Of a stretch of DNA of 64,000 bases, positions 25,690 through 34,963 are shown one piece after another. Position numbers and translations under genes: made by a program. Each line of letters begins with the position of its first letter. The first letter of the stretch is position 1. The notes under the pieces are model-generated. The model searched no databases. It was not told where the DNA came from and saw nothing but the letters and a program-made list of their open reading frames with translations. The DNA comes from Planococcus wigleyi (GTDB lineage: Bacteria; Bacillota; Bacilli; Bacillales_A; Planococcaceae). The DNA is taken from assembly GCF_014836985.1 (NCBI RefSeq), contig NZ_JACSPU010000001.1, forward strand, positions 493,473-557,472, given 5' to 3'.

Positions 25690-27831
25690 ATGGTTCAATT
25701 CCAAAATAACACAGAACAAAAATCCCCGTTGGAGCAGTTTGGCCGCAATATGGTGGAGCAAGCCCAATCAGGGAAAATGGATCCTGTCATCGGACGAGAC
25801 CAGGAAATCCGTAATGTCATCCGCATCTTGTCGCGGAAAACCAAAAACAATCCGGTATTGATCGGCGAACCGGGTGTCGGTAAAACGGCGATCGTTGAAG
25901 GATTGGCACAGCGAATTGTCCGAAATGACGTACCGGAAGGGTTGAAAAACCGGACCATCTATGAGCTTGATATGAGCGCATTGATTGCTGGAGCCAAGTA
26001 CCGGGGGGAATTTGAGGAACGGTTGAAAGGTGTTTTAAAGCAGGTCAAAGACAGTGAAGGACAGATCATCCTGTTTATTGATGAAATTCATACCATCGTC
26101 GGAGCGGGTAAAACTGAAGGTGCGATGGATGCAGGAAATATGCTGAAACCGATGCTTGCCCGAGGGGAATTATATTGCATCGGAGCGACCACATTGGACG
26201 AATACCGGATGCATATTGAAAAAGATCCGGCTTTGGAACGCCGGTTCCAGCAAGTAATGGTAAGAGAGCCTTCTGTAGAAGATACGGTGTCGATTTTGCG
26301 CGGTTTAAAGGAACGTTTTGAACTGCATCATGCTGTGCGGATACATGACCGTGCCATTGTAGCTGCGGCGGCTATGTCGGATCGTTACATCACTGAACGC
26401 TTTTTGCCGGACAAAGCCATTGATTTGATCGATGAGGCTTGTGCGATGATCCGGACGGAAATCGATTCCATGCCGCAGGAATTGGATGAAGTGACGCGCC
26501 GCCTTATGCAGCTTGAAATCGAAGAGCAGGCATTGATGAAAGAAACCGATGCAGCCAGCAAAACACGCTTGGATACTTTGCGTAAAGAAATCATGGAGCT
26601 GCGCGATTCTTCTGCAGATATGAAAAACCAGTGGACAGAAGAAAAAGAGTCGTTGAAGAAAATCCAGGAAAAGCGGGAACAATTGGATCAGTTCCGCCGC
26701 CAGCTGGAAGATGCGGAAAACCGCTATGATTTAAATGCGGCAGCCGTTCTGCAGCATGGCAAGATTCCGGAACTGGAAAAGGAATTGGTAGCGCTCGAAG
26801 CCAACCTTGAAAAAGACGGCGCAGAACGGTTGTTGCGTGAAGAAGTGACGGAAGAAGAAATTGCCGGCATTGTCGCCAGATGGACTGGAATCCCGGTAAC
26901 CAAATTGGTGGAAGGTGAACGTGAAAAATTGCTTCGCTTAGGCGAGACCTTAAAAGAACGTGTCATCGGACAAGAAAAGGCAGTTGAACTTGTGACGGAA
27001 GCTGTATGGAGAGCGCGGGCAGGCATCAAGGATGAGAAGAAACCGATTGGTTCATTTATTTTCCTAGGTCCGACCGGTGTCGGTAAAACCGAATTGGCCA
27101 AGTCTCTTGCTGCAAATCTGTTTGATTCGGAAGATCATTTTATCCGAATCGACATGTCCGAGTATATGGAAAAACACAGTGTATCCCGTTTGGTCGGAGC
27201 TCCGCCAGGATACATCGGCTATGAAGAGGGTGGACAGTTGACCGAAGCGGTACGCCGCAACCCTTATTCTGTCGTGTTGCTTGATGAAATTGAAAAAGCC
27301 CACCCGGATGTCGCCAATATCCTGTTGCAGATTCTGGATGACGGGCGCATAACCGACAGCCAAGGGCGCTTAGTCAACTTCTCGAACACGGTGGTGATCA
27401 TGACTTCCAATATCGGATCAGCCCACATCAGCGATACGAGCAATGAACATGATATTGAAGACATTGTCATGAGCGAATTGCGCAGACATTTCAAGCCGGA
27501 GCTGTTGAACCGCATTGATGACATCGTCATTTTCCATGCGCTCAACAACACTCATTTCTACGGAATTGCTAAGAAGATGATCGCTGAATTGGCAGCCCGC
27601 ATCAGTCAGCAGCAAATCAAGCTGACAGTGGATGATTCCGTCATCGACTATATCGTCGAAGCTGGAACCGATCCGGTATTCGGGGCACGGCCATTAAAAC
27701 GGTTTATCCAGCGGAATATCGAAACGAATATCGCCCGTGAATTGATCAAAGGTGGAATCGTCGCAAATACAGAGTTGGAATTGACTATGGGCGACAATAA
27801 GCAAATCATCATCAACAAAAAAGAAGCGTAA
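25690..27831 (+). CDS. clpB: ClpB-type disaggregase lacking the N-terminal domain
   Basis: This 713-residue Hsp100 ATPase has two AAA+ modules (Walker A GEPGVGKT at 59-66 and GPTGVGKT at about 460-467, each with intact Walker B DEIH/DEIE) and a complete ClpB-type coiled-coil middle domain between them (about 265-385). Full ClpB is about 860 residues; this one begins where the linker after the N domain ends ([15 protein letters not shown]). It has neither the ClpC/ClpE zinc finger or UVR region nor a ClpP-binding loop that I can see. With DnaK it should rescue aggregated proteins. Start ATG 25690 follows AGAGGTG; an in-frame TTG at 25674 is less likely. Confidence 0.85.
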   Translation: MVQFQNNTEQKSPLEQFGRNMVEQAQSGKMDPVIGRDQEIRNVIRILSRKTKNNPVLIGEPGVGKTAIVEGLAQRIVRNDVPEGLKNRTIYELDMSALIAGAKYRGEFEERLKGVLKQVKDSEGQIILFIDEIHTIVGAGKTEGAMDAGNMLKPMLARGELYCIGATTLDEYRMHIEKDPALERRFQQVMVREPSVEDTVSILRGLKERFELHHAVRIHDRAIVAAAAMSDRYITERFLPDKAIDLIDEACAMIRTEIDSMPQELDEVTRRLMQLEIEEQALMKETDAASKTRLDTLRKEIMELRDSSADMKNQWTEEKESLKKIQEKREQLDQFRRQLEDAENRYDLNAAAVLQHGKIPELEKELVALEANLEKDGAERLLREEVTEEEIAGIVARWTGIPVTKLVEGEREKLLRLGETLKERVIGQEKAVELVTEAVWRARAGIKDEKKPIGSFIFLGPTGVGKTELAKSLAANLFDSEDHFIRIDMSEYMEKHSVSRLVGAPPGYIGYEEGGQLTEAVRRNPYSVVLLDEIEKAHPDVANILLQILDDGRITDSQGRLVNFSNTVVIMTSNIGSAHISDTSNEHDIEDIVMSELRRHFKPELLNRIDDIVIFHALNNTHFYGIAKKMIAELAARISQQQIKLTVDDSVIDYIVEAGTDPVFGARPLKRFIQRNIETNIARELIKGGIVANTELELTMGDNKQIIINKKEA

Positions 27832-27860
27832 ACCGGCTAACCGGTTTACGCTTCTTTTTC
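27818..27860 (+). terminator. Bidirectional terminator after clpB
   Basis: A 19-bp perfect stem (27818-27836 with 27841-27859, four-base loop) overlaps the clpB stop codon and also closes the opposing small gene. Confidence 0.92.
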
Positions 27861-27862
27861 TA

Positions 27863-28048
27863 TTAATGCTTTTCAGGAGCTGGTTCGTTAGAAATGACAG
27901 CTGACATAACGAAGATCATGATTGAAACTCCGACTGAAATGTAAACGCCGATCATGAAGTCGAACGGTACGTTTTGTACTGCACTTACCACATAGTTGAC
28001 CAATGAAATCAATAAGAATGACCATAAGAACGTTCCAATATATTGCAT
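27863..28048 (-). CDS. Small two-helix membrane protein (DUF2929, YjzD-like)
   Basis: This 61-residue protein has two predicted membrane helices (about 4-22 and 31-52) and a short charged tail. The start MQYIGTFLWSFLL and the FDFMIGVYISVGVS block resemble DUF2929 proteins such as B. subtilis YjzD, whose gene is also near fabHA. GAGGTG precedes the ATG. Function unknown. Confidence 0.65.
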   Translation of the reverse strand: MQYIGTFLWSFLLISLVNYVVSAVQNVPFDFMIGVYISVGVSIMIFVMSAVISNEPAPEKH

Positions 28049-28158
28049 CTAGTTTCACCTCTACATAGAATATCTAGATTAATCATAGCACAAGCTCCGA
28101 CAGACAGAAAGGAAGATTGGAGAGATTGAAGATTTTTTGTCGGAAATATGTCAGTTAG

Positions 28159-28187
28159 TTGAAATTAAAGGATAGATGACGTATTAT
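28159..28187 (+). promoter_or_regulatory. Promoter of fabH-fabF
   Basis: TTGAAA (28159-28164) and TATTAT (28182-28187) are spaced by 17 bases. The last two bases of the -10 lie inside the FapR-type operator. Confidence 0.7.
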
Positions 28188-28204
28188 TAACACCAGGTAC
28201 TAAT
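28186..28204 (+). promoter_or_regulatory. FapR-type operator of fabH-fabF
   Basis: ATTAACACCAGGTACTAAT is a 19-base near-palindrome with a right half (GGTACTAAT) identical to the FapR consensus and two changes in the left half. FapR represses fatty-acid synthesis genes and is released by malonyl-CoA. The same design with a better left half occurs at fabI in this window (58264-58282), which supports the call. Confidence 0.75.
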
Positions 28205-28235
28205 ATATGATGACAAGTGAAATGAGGGATATAAA

Positions 28236-29174
28236 ATGAATGCTGGCATAATCGGTATGGGCAGATGCTTGCCTGAAGATAAATTGACGAATTTTCAATT
28301 AGAGCAGCGGATGGATACCAGTGACGAATGGATTCGAACAATGACAGGCATAGAAGAACGCCGAATCGCGAGAGAGGAACAGGACACTTCTCATATGGCT
28401 CGTGAAGCTGCGCAAAAAGCGATTCAGGATGCTGGAATCGATCCTGCTGAAATTGGTTTGATCCTGGTGGCGACCGTAACGCCGGACCAGCCATTCCCAT
28501 CGATGTCTTGTGTCATCCAGCAGGAAATTGGCGCTGTCAATGCTGCAGCCATGGATATTTCAGCAGCATGTGCCGGCTTTATGTATGGAGTTATCACAGC
28601 AAAACAATTCATCGACAATGATGTTTATAAATATATTCTGGTTGTGGGCGTCGAGAAATTATCAAAAATCACCAACTGGGAAGACCGCAATACGGCTGTC
28701 CTTTTCGGTGACGGAGCGGGAGCCGCAATCATTGGGAAAGTATCCGAAGGAAGAGGGATTCTGTCCTTTGAACTGGGGGCTGATGGGTCTGGCGGCAAGC
28801 ACCTGTTCCAAGATGAAGAAGATCATCTGCAGATGAACGGCCGGGAAGTATTCAAGTTTGCAGTTCGCCAGATGGGTGAATCTGCTGTAAATGTTATTGA
28901 AAAAGCGGGATTGCAGAAAGAGGACGTCGATTTTCTGATTCCGCATCAAGCGAATATTCGAATTATGGAAGCGTCCCGAGAACGCTTGGGGCTTCCAATT
29001 GAAAAAATGTCAAAAACGATTCACAAGTATGGCAACACTTCAGCAGCTTCAATTCCGATTTCTCTTGTCGAAGACATCGAAGAAGGCCGTGTCAAAGATG
29101 ACGATGTCATCGTCATGGTTGGATTCGGTGGTGGCTTGACTTGGGGAGCAATTGCAATGAAGTGGGGCAAATAA
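28236..29174 (+). CDS. fabH: 3-oxoacyl-ACP synthase III (FabH)
   Basis: This 312-residue thiolase-fold enzyme has the Cys-His-Asn triad: Cys112 in ISAACAGF, His in PHQANIR near 237 and Asn in YGNTSAAS near 267. It starts fatty-acid elongation by joining an acyl-CoA primer with malonyl-ACP; in iso/anteiso-fatty-acid bacteria the primer is branched. ATG 28236 follows GAGGGA. It heads an operon with fabF, as fabHA does in B. subtilis. Confidence 0.95.
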   Translation: MNAGIIGMGRCLPEDKLTNFQLEQRMDTSDEWIRTMTGIEERRIAREEQDTSHMAREAAQKAIQDAGIDPAEIGLILVATVTPDQPFPSMSCVIQQEIGAVNAAAMDISAACAGFMYGVITAKQFIDNDVYKYILVVGVEKLSKITNWEDRNTAVLFGDGAGAAIIGKVSEGRGILSFELGADGSGGKHLFQDEEDHLQMNGREVFKFAVRQMGESAVNVIEKAGLQKEDVDFLIPHQANIRIMEASRERLGLPIEKMSKTIHKYGNTSAASIPISLVEDIEEGRVKDDDVIVMVGFGGGLTWGAIAMKWGK

Positions 29175-29201
29175 TCAGCTATGCGAAAGGAAGAAGATAG
29201 A

Positions 29202-30437
29202 ATGGATAATCGCCGTGTAGTCATTACGGGAATTGGTGCTGTAACACCTTTAGGGAATAACATCGAAACGACCTGGGAAGCTGTAAAAAGCGGGAAATCC
29301 GGTGTCGGTCCCTTAACTAGATTGGATGCAGATTTGTATTCAGCAAAAGTGGCAGCTGAAGTAGAAGGTTTTTCAATGGAAGATTATGTAGAAAAGAAAG
29401 ATGCCCGGAAAATGGACCGTTTTACGCATTATGCGTTAGCAGCCTCCATTATGGCCATGAAAGATGCTGACCTTGAACTGGATGACAACACAGCTTTGCG
29501 TACGGGTGTGTGGATCGGTTCCGGCATCGGCGGAATGGAAACCATTGAAAACCAGATGAATGTGCTGAATACAAGAGGCGTCCGCCGCATCAGCCCATTC
29601 CTGATTCCAATGATTATTCCTGATATGGCTTCAGGGCAAGTATCGATTTACTTTGGCGCAAAAGCCATCAACTCCTGCTCGGTGACTGCCTGTGCGTCCG
29701 GCACCAATTCGATTGGAGATGCTTTTAAAGTCATCCAGCGCGGAGACGCAGATGTAATGATTTCGGGTGGCGCTGAAGCACCGATCACGCAATTGTCTGT
29801 AGCCGGTTTTACAGCCAATACGGCATTGACTACCAATCCCGATGCAGCTACAGCATCCCGTCCATTCGATAAAAACCGCGATGGATTCGTTATCGGTGAA
29901 GGTGCGGGGATCGTTATCCTTGAAGAATATGAACACGCAAAAGCGCGTGGCGCCAAAATCTATGCGGAAGTGGTCGGGTACGGCTCGACTGGCGATGCCC
30001 ACCATATTACAGCTCCTGCTGAAGGTGGAGAAGGAGCGGCCCGTGCAATGGCACAAGCTTTGGCAGATGCCGGTGTTGAAACAACGGAAGTCGGTTATAT
30101 CAATGCGCATGGAACGAGTACACCATATAATGATTTGTACGAGACCATGGCTGTGAAAACGGTATTTGGTGAGCATGCCTATAAATTAGGAATGAGTTCT
30201 ACAAAATCTATGACAGGCCATTTACTTGGTGCAGCAGGTGGAGTAGAAGCGATCTTCACTGCGTTGGCTCTTCAAGAAGGCATTATGCCCCCAACAACGA
30301 ATTACGAAACACCGGACGAGCAATGCGATTTGGATTATGTTCCAAATGAAGCCCGCAAAGCGGATTTGAAATTTGCTATGAGCAATTCATTAGGCTTTGG
30401 TGGACATAACGCTTCACTGGTATTCAAGAAAATTTAA
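29202..30437 (+). CDS. fabF: 3-oxoacyl-ACP synthase II (FabF)
   Basis: This 411-residue elongating condensing enzyme has the active-site Cys164 in [12 protein letters not shown], the first His in [11 protein letters not shown] and the second in [12 protein letters not shown], plus the glycine-rich tail [18 protein letters not shown] 29202 is chosen ([12 protein letters not shown]), preceded by AAGGAAG; a longer frame from 29181 uses the ribosome site as codons. It is 27 bases after fabH. Confidence 0.95.
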   Translation: MDNRRVVITGIGAVTPLGNNIETTWEAVKSGKSGVGPLTRLDADLYSAKVAAEVEGFSMEDYVEKKDARKMDRFTHYALAASIMAMKDADLELDDNTALRTGVWIGSGIGGMETIENQMNVLNTRGVRRISPFLIPMIIPDMASGQVSIYFGAKAINSCSVTACASGTNSIGDAFKVIQRGDADVMISGGAEAPITQLSVAGFTANTALTTNPDAATASRPFDKNRDGFVIGEGAGIVILEEYEHAKARGAKIYAEVVGYGSTGDAHHITAPAEGGEGAARAMAQALADAGVETTEVGYINAHGTSTPYNDLYETMAVKTVFGEHAYKLGMSSTKSMTGHLLGAAGGVEAIFTALALQEGIMPPTTNYETPDEQCDLDYVPNEARKADLKFAMSNSLGFGGHNASLVFKKI

Positions 30438-30451
30438 CCACTATCTAGATG

Positions 30452-30493
30452 AAACAGCTAGTTGCGCTTTGTTGACGCAGCTAGCTGTTTTTA
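30452..30493 (+). terminator. Intrinsic terminator after fabF
   Basis: AAACAGCTAGTTGCG (30452-30466) pairs with CGCAGCTAGCTGTTT (30476-30490) with one G-U pair, followed by Ts. Confidence 0.88.
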
Positions 30494-30782
30494 TGCTTTC
30501 CATGTAGAAATAAGGGGGTTATGACATATTTTTATAAAAATTGAAAAAGTTTTCCGATTATTGTTTAGCTTGTGTTATTCTATTTACACAGAGTATTAGT
30601 GTTTAATTATATGGATGTACAATACAAATTATATGAACAATATTTACTAGGCTCTCTCTCGTTAAAAAATGAGTGTATATTCACAATAATTTAATCTCTA
30701 TCGAAACGTTGGTACGACTGGTTTTCTAAAGAGAAATTGCTATTCGGAATTACGAAATAATTCATAAAATTAATAATAATCA

Positions 30783-30811
30783 TTGTTTTTGTAATTTTAT
30801 TGTAATAAAAT
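30783..30811 (+). promoter_or_regulatory. Candidate promoter and AT-rich palindrome before the app-like operon
   Basis: TTGTTT (30783-30788) and TAAAAT (30806-30811) are 17 bases apart. The -10 lies in a perfect inverted repeat with 10-base arms TAATTTTATT (30792-30801) and AATAAAATTA (30804-30813) around GT, which looks like a regulator site of unknown identity. The rest of 30494-30780 is very AT-rich and has no gene that I can support. Confidence 0.4.
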
Positions 30812-30837
30812 TAATGGTAGAAACCATTATCCGAAGA

Positions 30838-30899
30838 AAACATTAACGTTGATATGCTGTTCCGGGGAAACAGCTCAGCAAGTGTTAACATTTTTTTTA
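30838..30899 (+). terminator. Candidate attenuator/terminator in the app-like leader
   Basis: An imperfect long hairpin (AACATTAAC region at 30838-30846 with GTTAACATT at 30884-30892, inner GCTGTT/AACAGC) ends directly in eight Ts (30891-30898). It lies about 100 bases before the first app-like gene, where no gene ends, so it would stop a short leader transcript. Folding was done by eye. Confidence 0.5.
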
Positions 30900-31000
30900 G
30901 GATGATATGTCTGAAAATTGAAAACTTCATTGCATGTATTAAGTCGCTCAGTTCAGCAAGAAGACAACCATAGAACGGATTCATTTTGAGGAGGATAAAT

Positions 31001-32017
31001 GTGAATGATGTTTTGTTGAATATCAAGAATTTAAAAACGTCTTTTAGAATTAAAGATGATTATTACGCTGCAGTTGATGATGTATCGTTGACCGTTAGAA
31101 AGAACGAAGTATTGGCGATCGTAGGTGAATCAGGATCCGGCAAAAGTGCTTTTGCTTTTTCTATCATGGGTCTTCATACAAGAGCCAAAATCGAAGGGGA
31201 TATTGATTACAAAGGGATCAACCTGGTAAAGGCCAGCACCAGCCAAATGAGAAAATTGCGCGGCAAAGATATGGGAATGATTTTTCAGGATGCACTTTCA
31301 GCTCTGAATCCGCTTATGGTGGTGGGAGATCAAATCGATGAAGCAATTTTCCTGCACAACCCGAAAAGTTCCAAGAGCCTGCGAAAAAAGCAGGTCATCA
31401 ATTTATTGAATCAAGTGGGCATTCCCCGTCCAGAAAAAACATATCACCAGTATCCGCATGAACTGTCAGGCGGAATGCGCCAACGTATTGTAATCGCTAT
31501 GGCGATTTCCAATCAGCCCGAACTGTTGATTGCAGATGAACCGACAACTGCATTAGACGTGACGATTCAGTCACAGATCCTTGATTTGATAAAAGAATTG
31601 AAAGACACCATCAATGCCGGCATTATCCTAATCACACACGATTTGGGTGTCGTAGCAGAAATGGCCGATCGGGTAGCAGTCATGTACGCGGGCCAAATTG
31701 TGGAGATTGCAGATGTTTATACATTGATGGAAAATCCACAGCACCCGTATACCCGTTCACTTTTAAATTCAATACCTACATTGAACGACGTGAAGGAAGA
31801 ACTTCACGTAATACAAGGGGTAGTGCCATCGCTCCAGAAACTGCCGAGAACCGGTTGCCGGTTCGCTGCCAGAATTCCTTGGATCGAAGAATCTTCACAT
31901 GAAGCTTCACCGGAACTCCATGAAATTAGTCCTGGACATTTTGTGCGCTGCACATGCTACAAGGACTTTTACTTCCCAGAACAAGCCGAGGAGGAGCGCA
32001 ATTATGTCGCTAATTGA
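31001..32017 (+). CDS. appD: Oligopeptide ABC transporter ATPase (AppD/OppD type)
   Basis: This 338-residue ABC ATPase has Walker A GESGSGKS, signature LSGGMRQR, Walker B LLIADEPTTALD and the C-terminal oligo/dipeptide domain. It powers peptide import together with AppF. GTG 31001 is chosen: GAGGAGG is 7 bases upstream, and the longer TTG frame from 30986 reads through that site. It heads an ATPase-ATPase-permease-permease-receptor operon between fabF and trpS, the place of app in B. subtilis. In the C-terminal domain the usual Cys-Pro-x-Cys is reduced to single cysteines. Confidence 0.88.
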   Translation: MNDVLLNIKNLKTSFRIKDDYYAAVDDVSLTVRKNEVLAIVGESGSGKSAFAFSIMGLHTRAKIEGDIDYKGINLVKASTSQMRKLRGKDMGMIFQDALSALNPLMVVGDQIDEAIFLHNPKSSKSLRKKQVINLLNQVGIPRPEKTYHQYPHELSGGMRQRIVIAMAISNQPELLIADEPTTALDVTIQSQILDLIKELKDTINAGIILITHDLGVVAEMADRVAVMYAGQIVEIADVYTLMENPQHPYTRSLLNSIPTLNDVKEELHVIQGVVPSLQKLPRTGCRFAARIPWIEESSHEASPELHEISPGHFVRCTCYKDFYFPEQAEEERNYVAN

Positions 32018-32939
32018 AGTTGAAAACCTGAAAGTTCATTTCCCCGTACGTGGAGGAGTCTTTCAGACAGTAAAAGATCATGTTCGCGCAGTAGATGGTG
32101 TTTCATTCTCTATTGAACAGGGCCAAACTTATGGGCTTGTCGGCGAATCTGGATCAGGAAAGACAACAACTGGACGCGCGATTATCGGTTTGAACGATAT
32201 CACTTCAGGCAAGGTCATGTTTGAAGGAAGAGATTTGGCTACGATCAACAAGAAAGAGTATATTGATGTGCGAAAAGATATCCAGATGATTTTCCAAGAT
32301 CCATTTTCCTCATTGAACCCTAAAAAAAGAGTAGTGGATATTGTGGCAGAACCTCTGCGCAACTATGAAAACTTATCGGCTAAAGAAGAGCGGATCCGTG
32401 TTCAGGAGCTAATGGAATTAGTTGGGCTCAGTCCAGAAGCTATCTATAAATACCCGCATGAATTCTCCGGAGGACAGCGGCAGCGGATCGGTATTGCCCG
32501 GGCAATAGCGCTCAATCCAAAATTGATCATTGCGGATGAACCGGTATCTGCCTTGGATGTTTCCGTCCAGGCGCAAGTATTGAATTTCATGCGTGAAATA
32601 CAAAAAGAATTGAACTTGACGTATTTATTCATCAGCCATGATTTGGGGATTATCCGCCACATGTGCGATCACATCGGCATCATGTATAAAGGGCGATATG
32701 TTGAACATGGGACATCTGACGAAATTTTCAACAACCCGCAGCACATTTATACAAAACGGTTGATTGCGGCCATTCCGGACAGCAACCCGCGCAATCGGGA
32801 AATGCATTACGAAAATCGCAAACTGGTGAAATCTGAGTACGACAAGTTGGAGAAAGACTTTTTTGATGAAGAAGGTTTGCCTTTCTCTTTAAAATCAATT
32901 TCAGCTACCCACCAAGTAGCGTTGCCTGAGAGAGGTTGA
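32004..32939 (+). CDS. appF: Oligopeptide ABC transporter ATPase (AppF/OppF type)
   Basis: This 311-residue second ATPase has Walker A GESGSGKTT, signature FSGGQRQR and Walker B LIIADEPVSALD. It pairs with AppD to form the ATPase heterodimer. ATG 32004 (MSLIEVENLKVHF) has GAGGAGCG upstream and overlaps the appD end by 14 bases; the longer frame from 31899 would lie inside appD. The C-terminal extension is shorter than in AppD. Confidence 0.88.
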   Translation: MSLIEVENLKVHFPVRGGVFQTVKDHVRAVDGVSFSIEQGQTYGLVGESGSGKTTTGRAIIGLNDITSGKVMFEGRDLATINKKEYIDVRKDIQMIFQDPFSSLNPKKRVVDIVAEPLRNYENLSAKEERIRVQELMELVGLSPEAIYKYPHEFSGGQRQRIGIARAIALNPKLIIADEPVSALDVSVQAQVLNFMREIQKELNLTYLFISHDLGIIRHMCDHIGIMYKGRYVEHGTSDEIFNNPQHIYTKRLIAAIPDSNPRNREMHYENRKLVKSEYDKLEKDFFDEEGLPFSLKSISATHQVALPERG

Positions 32940-32944
32940 ATGGT

Positions 32945-33907
32945 ATGTGGAAATTAATTTTACGCAGAACACTTATAACTATCCCGCAAATTATCCTCTT
33001 GAGTGTCTTGGTCTTCATCTTGGCCCAAGCAATGCCTGGAGATGCATTAACCGGACTGATTGATCCCAATATCGACCCTGCCACCATCGAAGCGATGCGA
33101 GAACGTCTTGGATTGAACAATCCATGGTATGTACAGTATATCGACTGGATCAAAGGTGTGCTTCAAGGGGATTTCGGACAGTCATTCCGCTTTAAGATGC
33201 CAGTATCTGAATTGATCGGCGAACGCATGATCAATACATTGTGGCTGTCATTGGCTACATTGATCCTGACTTACTTGATTGCCATTCCACTTGGAATCAT
33301 CAGCGGCCGCTTTAACGACACATGGTTGGATCGTGCCATCACAGGATATACGTATATAGGCTTTGCAGCTCCATTATTTATTTTCGCCTTGGTTATGCTG
33401 TTTGTTTTTGGATTCCAGTTGGGCTGGTTCCCGACAAGCGGAAGTGTGACACCGGGTACTGAACCGGGAACCTTCGCATATTTCCTGAGCAAACTGAATC
33501 ATTTATTATTGCCGGCATTGTCTATGGCATTAATTACAACTGTTTCAACAGTCCAGTATTTGAGAAGTGAGATCATTGATACAAAACAAAAAGATTTTAT
33601 CGTAACAGCCAGAGCAAAAGGCAATTCTGAGACACGGGTCTACAATCGCCACATTTTGCGGAATTCCCTGTTGCCGATTGCCGCCTTCTTCGGCTATGAA
33701 ATCACGGGCTTGATTGGCGGGACCATTTTCATCGAGAATATTTTCGGCTATCCAGGAATGGGTGAATTGTTCCTTTCTTCAATCAGTTTACGTGATTACA
33801 GCGTTATGACAGCTCTTGTCCTGTTGTTTGGACTAGCAGCGATTATCGGGGCTTTGCTATCCGATATCATCTTGAGTTTGGTTGATCCACGCATACGGAT
33901 TAAATAA
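32945..33907 (+). CDS. appB: Oligopeptide ABC transporter permease (AppB/OppB type)
   Basis: This 320-residue permease has six membrane helices, the OppB N-terminal block (ILRRTLITIPQIILLSVLVFIL), and the EAA loop that docks the ATPase (RAKGNSETRVYNRHILRNSLLP). ATG 32945 has GAGAGG 9 bases upstream; it starts six bases after the appF stop. Confidence 0.9.
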   Translation: MWKLILRRTLITIPQIILLSVLVFILAQAMPGDALTGLIDPNIDPATIEAMRERLGLNNPWYVQYIDWIKGVLQGDFGQSFRFKMPVSELIGERMINTLWLSLATLILTYLIAIPLGIISGRFNDTWLDRAITGYTYIGFAAPLFIFALVMLFVFGFQLGWFPTSGSVTPGTEPGTFAYFLSKLNHLLLPALSMALITTVSTVQYLRSEIIDTKQKDFIVTARAKGNSETRVYNRHILRNSLLPIAAFFGYEITGLIGGTIFIENIFGYPGMGELFLSSISLRDYSVMTALVLLFGLAAIIGALLSDIILSLVDPRIRIK

Positions 33908-33933
33908 TAAATGACAATTTTAGAGGTGTAAAT

Positions 33934-34845
33934 ATGAGAATTGATAAAGACAGTGGAGCACAAATCCCTGATGTGGATCTTGGCAAAAGCCCATCTGGAT
34001 TCAGTATATTACTAAGAGAGCTGATTCGGGACAAAGTTGCATTTGGTTCTCTCTTGTTCCTGTTTTTGATCATTGCTGGCGTCTTCGGCACTTCGATCAT
34101 TATGGACCAGTCTGAGATTATCAAAGTAGATCTTTTTGCACTATATGAGCCGCCATCGGCCACTTATTGGCTGGGGACGGATTACGGCGGCCGCGATATT
34201 TTCGGGCAATTGATCATCGGTACACGGAATTCATTAGCTATTGGATTTTTGGTCACATTACTGACTGGAATCATCGGCATATTGGTAGGATTGATTTCTG
34301 GTTATTACGGCGGTACTGTGGATAATATCTTCATGCGCTTTGTTGACTTCTTCATGGTTTTGCCGATTTTGATGATCGTTATCGCATTTGTTACAGCGGT
34401 ACCAGGATACAGTATTGTATCTTTTTCATTGATCATGACAGCTTTCCTATGGATGGGAATTGCGCGATTGATCCGTTCAAAAGCATTGCAGGAAAAAGAA
34501 CTGGATTACGTAAAAGCTTCTAAAACATTAGGGACATCCGATTTTAAAATCATGTTTTTCCAGGTCCTGCCGAATCTTAGTTCGATCATCATTGTTACGA
34601 TGACGTTGAATTTGGCAGGCAATATCGGAATCGAGTCAGGCTTATCCTTTTTAGGGTTCGGCTTCCCGGAATCGACTCCGAGTTTGGGGACCTTGATCAG
34701 TTATGCAAGAAATCCGCAAACACTGGAATTACGATGGTGGATTTGGTTACCTGCATCAATCCTGATTTTTGTTTTGATGCTTAGCATAAATAATGTCGGG
34801 CAAGCGTTAAAACGCGCTACTGACGCACGACAGCGTAGAGGGTGA
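33934..34845 (+). CDS. appC: Oligopeptide ABC transporter permease (AppC/OppC type)
   Basis: This 303-residue permease has a cytoplasmic N-terminal tail, six membrane helices, the OppC motif LGTDYGGRDIFGQLIIGTRNSL and an EAA-type loop near SKTLGTSDFKIMFFQVLPN. It is the second half of the membrane channel with AppB. GAGGTG precedes the ATG. Confidence 0.9.
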   Translation: MRIDKDSGAQIPDVDLGKSPSGFSILLRELIRDKVAFGSLLFLFLIIAGVFGTSIIMDQSEIIKVDLFALYEPPSATYWLGTDYGGRDIFGQLIIGTRNSLAIGFLVTLLTGIIGILVGLISGYYGGTVDNIFMRFVDFFMVLPILMIVIAFVTAVPGYSIVSFSLIMTAFLWMGIARLIRSKALQEKELDYVKASKTLGTSDFKIMFFQVLPNLSSIIIVTMTLNLAGNIGIESGLSFLGFGFPESTPSLGTLISYARNPQTLELRWWIWLPASILIFVLMLSINNVGQALKRATDARQRRG

Positions 34846-34963
34846 CAAAAAGCGGGGGGAAAAGGAGGAGTAGGGTTCTCAGTACCAGAAAGAAACAACT
34901 CTATTCGAGTACAACATCTGTCAGAAATATCTTTAGTTATTAGAAAAGAGGAGGAAACAGAGA

